The notes under the pieces were generated by a model. That model did no database searches and was not told where the DNA came from. It saw nothing but the letters and a program-made list of their open reading frames with translations. Positions 1 to 5,564 of a stretch of DNA of 8,375 nt are shown in pieces. A program made the translations under genes and the position numbers. The stretch lies in the NCBI GenBank assembly GCA_027295745.1, contig JAPUKI010000002.1:1-8375 (forward strand). The letters are read 5' to 3'. This DNA comes from Acidobacteriota bacterium (GTDB taxonomy: Bacteria; Acidobacteriota; UBA6911; RPQK01; JADFOI01). Numbering within the stretch: position 1 is the first letter of the stretch; each line of letters begins with the position of its first letter.

Positions 1-750
1 TACACGGGCGTCAAGACAGTTGAAGAAATCATAGAAGCCCTGGAAATTATCAACAGCACCGATACCGATAGCCATGCTTACACGGTCACCGGAGGGAGTA
101 TTACCTCCAAACTCAACGAAAAAAGCGAGGTCGATTTTTATCTCCAGTATCCGGAGGCGATTGAAAAGCGATTTCCGGGACGCTGGATCGGGAAATTGGT
201 GGTGCAGGCCCTGGCCAAGGAAGAAGTGCGCCGATTCAGGGATGTGGGAGTACAAATTTATCATCCCAACTATGAAGTCTGGGACCGAAGGCTCTTTGAG
301 ATCATCTGCGCCGGGAAGAACCGTCACATCGGTCGTGACCAGTGGATTCGCCGCATTCTGGATGCCGGTGAGGTCTTTGGGCCCTCTGGCGTCATTCCTA
401 ACTTCGTAGCCGGCATCGAAATGGCTCAACCTTATGGCTTCCAAACCGTGGCTGAGGCCATTGCCTCCACTGCTCAAGGATTGGACTTTTTCATGTCTCA
501 CGGCATCACGCCCCGCTTCACCACCTGGTGCCCGGAGCCCCTTACTGTTTTAGGGAAGCTAAATCCAGAAGGTGCGGCTCTTGAATATCATGTTCATCTG
601 CTCCGGACCTGGAGAGACACGCATGAAAAGTATCGGTTGCCCCCCCCCAAGGGGTACGGAAAGCCCGGTATCGGAAATGCAGTCTTTTCCGTGTCTTCCT
701 TTATGGACGTCATCAGGACGGTGCCATGTGCTCCAGATCCCCAGGATTGA
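1..750 (+). CDS. Radical SAM protein of unassigned function, C-terminal part (5' end outside window)
   Basis: The frame is open from the first base to a TGA at 748-750 and gives 249 residues, so the gene begins upstream of the window; the ATG at 74 is in another frame and the GTG at 196 is internal. The fragment resembles the second half of a radical SAM TIM barrel of the biotin-synthase-like kind. It has GVQIYHPNYEVWD (visible residues 83-95), then a VIPNFVAGIEMAQP stretch typical of a late barrel strand, then PRFTTWCPEPL and a C-terminal GYGKPGIGNAVFSVSSFMD segment. The CxxxCxxC motif that would bind the [4Fe-4S] cluster is not visible, so the family call rests on overall resemblance. The reaction and substrate are unknown. 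A run of nine C at 640-648 encodes three prolines. The stop codon overlaps a likely promoter for the next gene, which suggests separate transcription of rocA. I am fairly sure of the superfamily but not of any function. Confidence 0.72.
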   Translation, partial: YTGVKTVEEIIEALEIINSTDTDSHAYTVTGGSITSKLNEKSEVDFYLQYPEAIEKRFPGRWIGKLVVQALAKEEVRRFRDVGVQIYHPNYEVWDRRLFEIICAGKNRHIGRDQWIRRILDAGEVFGPSGVIPNFVAGIEMAQPYGFQTVAEAIASTAQGLDFFMSHGITPRFTTWCPEPLTVLGKLNPEGAALEYHVHLLRTWRDTHEKYRLPPPKGYGKPGIGNAVFSVSSFMDVIRTVPCAPDPQD

Positions 751-775
751 CATACTAGCCCGCATTATGCATAAA
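747..775 (+). promoter_or_regulatory. Putative sigma70-type promoter for rocA
   Basis: A perfect -35 hexamer TTGACA lies at 747-752 and overlaps the radical SAM stop codon. A spacer of 17 bases leads to CATAAA at 770-775, which matches four of six bases of the -10 consensus. Transcription from here would leave a leader of roughly 105 bases before the GTG at 888. The -10 lies in the left arm of the inverted-repeat element, so that element may supply or modulate the promoter. The call is inferred from sequence match alone. Confidence 0.35.
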
Positions 776-847
776 TTTTCTGCTACAGCGTCGCAATCAT
801 CCGCGCTTGCGCCACTTCGCTACGCAAACCTATGCATAATCCTGGCT
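757..847. repeat. MITE-like or REP-like element with 17-bp imperfect inverted ends
   Basis: The left end AGCCCGCATTATGCATA (757-773) and the reverse complement of the right end at 831-847 (AGCCAGGATTATGCATA) agree at 15 of 17 positions, with a perfect ATTATGCATA core. The 57-base interior codes for nothing obvious and is rich in CGC/GCG triplets. A further short inverted pair, CTACAGC at 783-789 and GCTGTAG at 856-862, partly overlaps it. Size, inverted ends and intergenic position fit a small non-autonomous repeat, but only one copy is in the window, so mobility cannot be shown. No target-site duplication is evident. Confidence 0.45.
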
Positions 848-887
848 TGGCGGGTGCTGTAGAGAAGAGGGAAGGAAAGAGAGAATC

Positions 888-2444
888 GTGGAACTAGAAG
901 CTTTTAAGAACCTGACTTTCACTGACTTTAGGCAGCCTGAGAATCATCGGGCCATGTCCGAGGCGCTTGCCAAAGTGCGCGGCCAATTGGGACAGCAATA
1001 CGACATCATCATCGGGGGAGAGCAAATCCGCTGTGAATACCAGTTTCAGTCGCTTAATCCTTCACGCCGGGAGGAGGTGGTCGGAGTTTTTCAGAAGGGA
1101 ACTCCCGGGGAGGTCGACCGGGCCATATCGGCCGCAGATGAAGCCTTTTCGCAGTGGAGTCGGCTGCCGGCTGAAGAACGAGTTGCATATATGTTGACGG
1201 TCTCCCGAATCATGAAGGAACGAAGGCTTGAACTTGCTGCCTGGATGGTGATCGAAGTTGGAAAGTCTTGGGTAGAAGCTGATGCCGACGTTGCGGAGGG
1301 CATAGATTTCTGTGAGTTTTACTCTCGGGAGATGCTTCGTTTGGCAGCTCCTCAATCGTTGGTCGAAATCGAGTCCGAAGAAAACGCTCTTGAATATATT
1401 CCCTTGGGAGTGGGGGTCATCATTCCCCCTTGGAACTTTCCTCTGGCAATTCTCGCGGGGATGACTTTTGCGGCCGTCGTCAGTGGAAACACGGTGGTAC
1501 TGAAGCCTTCCAGCGACTCGCCGGCCATCGCAGCGAAGTTGATGGAGATTTTCCAGGAAGCGGGCCTCCCACCCGGTGTGGTCAATTTCTTGACTGGGAG
1601 CGGAGGAGAAATTGGGGACACTCTGGTCAAACATACCAGGACTCGCTTTATCTCTTTCACCGGTTCAAAGGAAGTGGGCCTGCGAATCATCGAACTAGCA
1701 GCCAAACACCGTTCCGGTCAGATCTGGATCAAGCGAGTCATTGCGGAAATGGGCGGCAAAGATGCCATTGTGGTAGACAGTGACTCAGACTTGGATGAAG
1801 CTGCCACTGATGTGGTGGCCGCGAGCTTTGGTTACCAGGGTCAGAAATGCTCGGCGTGTTCTCGTGCCATCGTCGTGGACTCCGTTTATGACGAGTTTGT
1901 GCAGAAGCTCCTGGAGAAAACTCGTACCATGATCGTACCAGGCAGTGTGGAGCAGGACGACATCAATTTCGGTCCCGTCATCAATCAAAGGGCACAAGAA
2001 ACGATTCAGCATTTTATTCAAGTTGGCGAAAAGGAGGGGAAATTAGTGATGGGAGGAGAGGTGGCAGCTTCAGAGGGATTCTTCGTGCCACCCACCATCA
2101 TCGTGGATGTTGATCGTAAAGCGACAATTGCTCAGGAGGAAATCTTTGGACCCGTTTTGGCGGTCATCAGAGCGGGCAACTATGATGAGGCCATAGAAAT
2201 TGCCAATGATACCGAATATGGGTTGACGGGAGCCGTTTACACTCGAGATCAATCCAAGATCGAGCAAGCCAAGAGAGAGTTTCATGTGGGAAACCTTTAT
2301 ATCAATCGCAAGTGCACTGGAGCCCTTGTAGGAGTCCATCCTTTCGGTGGATTCAACATGAGCGGAACTGACTCGAAAGCAGGAGGCCGGGACTACTTGC
2401 TGCTGTTTACCCAGGGCAAGTCAATCTCTCAAAAAGTGACATAA
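888..2444 (+). CDS. rocA: 1-pyrroline-5-carboxylate dehydrogenase (L-glutamate gamma-semialdehyde dehydrogenase)
   Basis: This cytoplasmic NAD(P)+-dependent enzyme oxidises glutamate gamma-semialdehyde to glutamate, the last step of proline and of ornithine/arginine breakdown. The 518 residues match the RocA length (about 515). All aldehyde dehydrogenase hallmarks are present: PPWNFP with the oxyanion Asn183, KPSS 206-209 for cofactor binding, FTGS 257-260, the general-base Glu287 in AEMGGKDA, the nucleophile Cys321 in GQKCSACSR, and EEIFGPV from 417. The C-terminal CTGALVGVHPFGG and MSGTDSKAGG stretches are typical of RocA and separate it from general aldehyde dehydrogenases. It has the N-terminal RocA extension but no proline dehydrogenase domain, so it is not a PutA fusion. 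The start is a GTG at 888 with an AAGGA-like site at 872-876. It lies 137 bases after the radical SAM gene. A proline dehydrogenase gene, its usual partner, is not in the window. Confidence 0.9.
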   Translation: MELEAFKNLTFTDFRQPENHRAMSEALAKVRGQLGQQYDIIIGGEQIRCEYQFQSLNPSRREEVVGVFQKGTPGEVDRAISAADEAFSQWSRLPAEERVAYMLTVSRIMKERRLELAAWMVIEVGKSWVEADADVAEGIDFCEFYSREMLRLAAPQSLVEIESEENALEYIPLGVGVIIPPWNFPLAILAGMTFAAVVSGNTVVLKPSSDSPAIAAKLMEIFQEAGLPPGVVNFLTGSGGEIGDTLVKHTRTRFISFTGSKEVGLRIIELAAKHRSGQIWIKRVIAEMGGKDAIVVDSDSDLDEAATDVVAASFGYQGQKCSACSRAIVVDSVYDEFVQKLLEKTRTMIVPGSVEQDDINFGPVINQRAQETIQHFIQVGEKEGKLVMGGEVAASEGFFVPPTIIVDVDRKATIAQEEIFGPVLAVIRAGNYDEAIEIANDTEYGLTGAVYTRDQSKIEQAKREFHVGNLYINRKCTGALVGVHPFGGFNMSGTDSKAGGRDYLLLFTQGKSISQKVT

Positions 2445-2458
2445 CAGGAGGTAGGAGA

Positions 2459-2512
2459 CTGACAACTGACAGCTGACAACTGACACCTGACAACTGACAG
2501 CTGACAACTGAA
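2459..2512. repeat. Tandem heptanucleotide array, consensus CTGACAN
   Basis: Seven consecutive full heptamers run from 2459 to 2507 (CTGACAA, CTGACAG, CTGACAA, CTGACAC, CTGACAA, CTGACAG, CTGACAA), followed by a partial copy, CTGAACTC. Only the seventh base varies. Odd copies end in A and even copies in G or C, so there is also a 14-base period, and nearly a 28-base one. The array begins 15 bases after the rocA stop codon and lies in the rocA-korA spacer. It resembles the short heptameric repeats known between genes in cyanobacteria and seen in other bacteria. It codes for nothing, and its function is unknown. Confidence 0.85.
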
Positions 2513-2619
2513 CTCAGACCTCCTATCGCCTCTATGATTTTGTTAAGATAGGCGTTAGAGAATGAGTAGGAATTCTGTGGGTAGCGGAGAGCATCCCAGG
2601 TGAGAAGAGGGAGGAGAGA
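2513..2619. other. Rest of the rocA-korA spacer, with the korA ribosome binding site
   Basis: After the heptamer array this stretch holds no gene and no hairpin followed by a T run, so I see no clear terminator for rocA. A purine-rich GGGAGGAG at 2609-2616 ends three bases before the GTG at 2620 and supports that start. No good -35/-10 pair stands out: TATGAT at 2533-2538 resembles a -10 but has no matching -35. Whether the next genes have their own promoter is therefore open. Confidence 0.5.
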
Positions 2620-4491
2620 GTGAGCATCCAGAGCCGACCCCGCGAAGATCTTCAACAGAACAGAGCAGAAGCTGAAGTTGTCAACGACTTCAGTATCCAA
2701 GTGGCCACCGTGAATGGGTCGGGAAGTCAGTCCTCGAACAACATTTTGATGAGAGCGATTTTCCAAATGGGTGTTCCCATTAGTGGGAAGAATCTCTTTC
2801 CGTCCAATATCGCCGGTCTGCCCACCTGGTTCACCATTCGAGCCTCGAAGGATGGTTTCTCGGCACGCAAAAAAGAGATCGACGTTGTGATTGCCATGAA
2901 TCCACAGACGGCAAGAGAAGATGTCGAAACTCTGCAAGCATCCCGAGTGGTCATCTATGATGAGAAATTGAATCTGTCTCAGATCAGGGATGATCTGATT
3001 TATTACCCAATTCCCTTTTCGGATTTGGCAGGTCAAATAGTCAAGGATGTGCGGCTGCGCAAACTGATTTCCAATATTATCTACGTGGGGAGTGCAGCTG
3101 AGCTCTTCGGTATTGAAATGGCCGCAGTGGAATCGGTGATCGCCAAGTGGTTCAAGACCAAGCAGAAAGCCATTGATCTCAATATTCAAGCTGCTCACCT
3201 GGGCGCACAATATGTGAGTGAGAACCTCACCAAGGCCGACAGCTTCCGGATCCAGCGGATAGAAAAGACCCAGGGCAAGATCATCATAGATGGAAATTCT
3301 GCCTGTGCGCTGGGATGTGTGTTTGCGGGAGTGACCGTATTGACCTGGTATCCCATCACGCCATCCAGCAGTGTGGCAGAGACCATAGCTGATTACATGG
3401 GGCGCTATCGGATGGACCCCGAGACGGGAAAGGCCACCTTCGCAATTGTGCAGGCCGAAGATGAGCTGGCAGCCATTGGCATGGCCATTGGTGCTGGCTG
3501 GTCGGGTGCCAGGGCGATGACAACTACCTCCGGTCCGGGCATTTCCTTGATGTCAGAATTCGTTGGGTTGGCCTACTTCACCGAAATTCCGGTTGTCATT
3601 TTCGATATCCAGCGAGTCGGGCCAAGCACGGGTTTGCCCACCAGAACTTCTCAGGGAGATGTCGCTGCCCTTTTCTATCTCTCGCACGGCGATACCAAGC
3701 ATGTTGTCCTGTTTCCGGCCAGCATGAAAGAGTGCTTTGATTTCTCAATAGAGGCCTTCGATCTCTCTGAGCGGTTGCAACAGCCTGTATTCGTCGCATC
3801 GGACCTGGATTTGGGAATGAACAACTGGATGGCGGATCCTTTTGATTATCCCGAGAGACCGCTTGATCGAGGAAAGGTGCTCACGGCGGAGGATCTCGAG
3901 CGTCTGGGAGGCTTTGCCCGCTATAAGGACGTCGATGGTGACGGTATCCCTTACCGAACCCTGCCGGGAACTGACCATCCCCTGGCTGGCTATTTTACGC
4001 GGGGCAGTGGGCATAATGAGGAGGCAAGGTATTCAGAGCGGCCAGAGGACTACGAAAGACTCATGGATCGCTTAGCCAAAAAGTACGAAACCGCAAAGAA
4101 ATTTGTGCCTGAACCCATCGTCCACTTCAGCGATGGCGCTGAAGTCGGAATCATTACTTACGGTACAACCGATGCTGCTATGGAGGAGTGTCAGGAGCAG
4201 CTGTGCCAGGAGCAGGGAGTCGATATCAACTATCTGAGAATTCGAGCTCTTCCCCTTACCCACCACCTCCATGAGTTTGTCAATCGCTGCCAACGAGTCT
4301 ATGTCGTGGAACAGAACCGGGACGGGCAAATGGGTGATTTAGTCCGGCTCGAGGTGGGAAACGAACAGGGGAAAATCAGAAAAGTTCTTCACTATTCAGG
4401 ACTTCCCATCGACGCCAGATCCATCACCGACCAGGTGATGGCGTATGAGAATGGAGGCACCAAACCTAATCATGGCGATTCGCACACCTAA
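2620..4491 (+). CDS. korA: 2-oxoacid:ferredoxin oxidoreductase, fused gamma/alpha subunit (KorA-like)
   Basis: This is the larger subunit of a cytoplasmic enzyme that decarboxylates a 2-oxoacid to its acyl-CoA and passes electrons to ferredoxin; 2-oxoglutarate is the likeliest substrate. The 623-residue protein joins a gamma domain (about 22-200, with GSGSQSSNNILMRA) to an alpha domain (about 215-410) and a C-terminal domain (about 500-610). The alpha domain shows YPITPSSSVAE from 244, the AEDE acidic cluster near 280 expected to activate thiamine diphosphate, TTTSGPG from 301, and GPSTGLPTRTSQGD from 334, a signature of the KorA/VorA group. The gamma-alpha fusion matches the two-subunit enzymes of Sulfolobus and Mycobacterium. 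The start is a GTG with a strong purine-rich site upstream; about 20 polar residues precede the gamma domain. Its 3' end overlaps the beta gene, so the two are almost certainly co-translated. Substrate choice cannot be fixed by reading: pyruvate or branched-chain 2-oxoacids remain possible. Confidence 0.87.
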   Translation: MSIQSRPREDLQQNRAEAEVVNDFSIQVATVNGSGSQSSNNILMRAIFQMGVPISGKNLFPSNIAGLPTWFTIRASKDGFSARKKEIDVVIAMNPQTAREDVETLQASRVVIYDEKLNLSQIRDDLIYYPIPFSDLAGQIVKDVRLRKLISNIIYVGSAAELFGIEMAAVESVIAKWFKTKQKAIDLNIQAAHLGAQYVSENLTKADSFRIQRIEKTQGKIIIDGNSACALGCVFAGVTVLTWYPITPSSSVAETIADYMGRYRMDPETGKATFAIVQAEDELAAIGMAIGAGWSGARAMTTTSGPGISLMSEFVGLAYFTEIPVVIFDIQRVGPSTGLPTRTSQGDVAALFYLSHGDTKHVVLFPASMKECFDFSIEAFDLSERLQQPVFVASDLDLGMNNWMADPFDYPERPLDRGKVLTAEDLERLGGFARYKDVDGDGIPYRTLPGTDHPLAGYFTRGSGHNEEARYSERPEDYERLMDRLAKKYETAKKFVPEPIVHFSDGAEVGIITYGTTDAAMEECQEQLCQEQGVDINYLRIRALPLTHHLHEFVNRCQRVYVVEQNRDGQMGDLVRLEVGNEQGKIRKVLHYSGLPIDARSITDQVMAYENGGTKPNHGDSHT

Positions 4492-5515
4492 ACCTAAGAA
4501 AGTCAACCGCGCTGGCCTGACTATCTCCGATTACAAAGGAGGACCCTCTACGCTGTGCTCCGGTTGTGGTCACGATGCCATTTCCAGCCAGATCACTAAG
4601 GCCTTCTATGAAATGGGTGTCAGACCCCATCAGGTTGCGAAGATGAGCGGAATAGGTTGCTCCAGCAAGACTCCAGCGTATTTCCTTGGCACCTCTCACG
4701 GATTCAATGGTGTCCATGGGCGCATGCCTTCTCTTGCCACAGGTGCCCTGCTGGGCAACCGTCACCTGATCTGTCTTGGACTCAGCGGTGACGGAGATAC
4801 TGCATCCATCGGGCTGGGGCAGTTCTGTCATCTCCTGAGAAGAAACGTTCCAATGATTTATGTCATTGAGAACAACGGAGTTTACGGGCTGACCAAAGGA
4901 CAGTTTTCAGCCACGGCAGATATTGGCTCCAAGCAGAAGTCGGGTGTCATCAATGACCTCCCGCCCATTGACTGCTGTACTCTGGCCATTGAAATGGGGT
5001 GCAGCTATGTGGCCCGCTCCTTTGCGGGGGACCCCAAGCAGTTAGTCGCTCTTCTGCAGGGAGCTCTCAGTCACAGTGGAACCGCCATGCTGGATGTGAT
5101 CAGTCCCTGCGTGACTTTTAATAACCAAGAGAGCTCAACCAAGAGCTACAAGTGGGCGAAAGAGCACGAGGAACTCCTGCACCAAATCGACTTTGTTCCC
5201 TATTTCGAGCCGCTAGAGACAGTGGAATATGCAGAGGGAACAATGAGAGAAGTTGAAATGCATGACGGTTCCCACATCAGGCTGCGGAAGTTGAATCAAG
5301 ACTACGATCCAATGAATAGAAATGGCGCTTTGAGGATGCTCAGTGAGACCCGAGATTCAGGCGAGTTTTTGACGGGATTAATTTACGTCAATCCAGTGGC
5401 AAAGAACTTTCTTGACCTACTGGACATGTGTGAGACGCCTTTGGCTACCCTCGCTCAAGAGAAGGTTCGGCCGGGGCCAGAGGTCCTGGAAGAGGCCATG
5501 CGGGAATTGATGTAG
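4472..5515 (+). CDS. korB: 2-oxoacid:ferredoxin oxidoreductase, beta subunit (KorB-like)
   Basis: This is the thiamine diphosphate and [4Fe-4S] subunit that completes the enzyme with the preceding gene. From the ATG at 4472 it is 347 residues. Four cysteines sit where the cluster ligands belong: Cys29 and Cys32 in CSGCGH, Cys63 in GIGCSS, and Cys213 in SPCVTFN; their spacing follows that of characterised two-subunit enzymes. The thiamine motif runs from GDGD (106-109) to NN (134-135). No extra ferredoxin domain is present, so electrons must leave to a separate ferredoxin. Upstream ATGs at 4445 and 4451 are in frame. I chose 4472 because the MAIRTPKPKK start looks family-typical and a GGAGG lies at 4453-4457, though 14 bases is a long spacing. 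With this start the gene overlaps korA by 20 bases, which points to translational coupling. Confidence 0.88.
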   Translation: MAIRTPKPKKVNRAGLTISDYKGGPSTLCSGCGHDAISSQITKAFYEMGVRPHQVAKMSGIGCSSKTPAYFLGTSHGFNGVHGRMPSLATGALLGNRHLICLGLSGDGDTASIGLGQFCHLLRRNVPMIYVIENNGVYGLTKGQFSATADIGSKQKSGVINDLPPIDCCTLAIEMGCSYVARSFAGDPKQLVALLQGALSHSGTAMLDVISPCVTFNNQESSTKSYKWAKEHEELLHQIDFVPYFEPLETVEYAEGTMREVEMHDGSHIRLRKLNQDYDPMNRNGALRMLSETRDSGEFLTGLIYVNPVAKNFLDLLDMCETPLATLAQEKVRPGPEVLEEAMRELM

Positions 5516-5564
5516 CATCACTGGGACCTTTCAACTTTCCCGTCAATCCGGCACCTACTTGAGC

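Noticed and set aside
1062..1634. 190-codon minus-strand open frame opposite rocA
   Set aside because: It lies wholly inside a gene with all family motifs intact and has no recognisable features.
1848..1862. Second cysteine three residues after the catalytic cysteine in RocA (CSAC)
   Set aside because: This CSACSR arrangement is common in RocA-type enzymes, so it is not unusual.
2459..2512. CRISPR or plasmid iteron array
   Set aside because: Units are seven bases without spacers, and there is no replication gene or AT-rich origin nearby.
2407..3210. 267-codon open frame on the minus strand across the rocA-korA junction
   Set aside because: It is antisense to well-supported RocA and KorA coding sequence, its start of translation falls inside korA, and part of it merely translates the heptamer array into a repetitive peptide.
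4445..4471. Earlier in-frame ATG starts for korB at 4445 and 4451
   Set aside because: They add residues without family resemblance and have no better ribosome binding site than the ATG at 4472, though they cannot be excluded.
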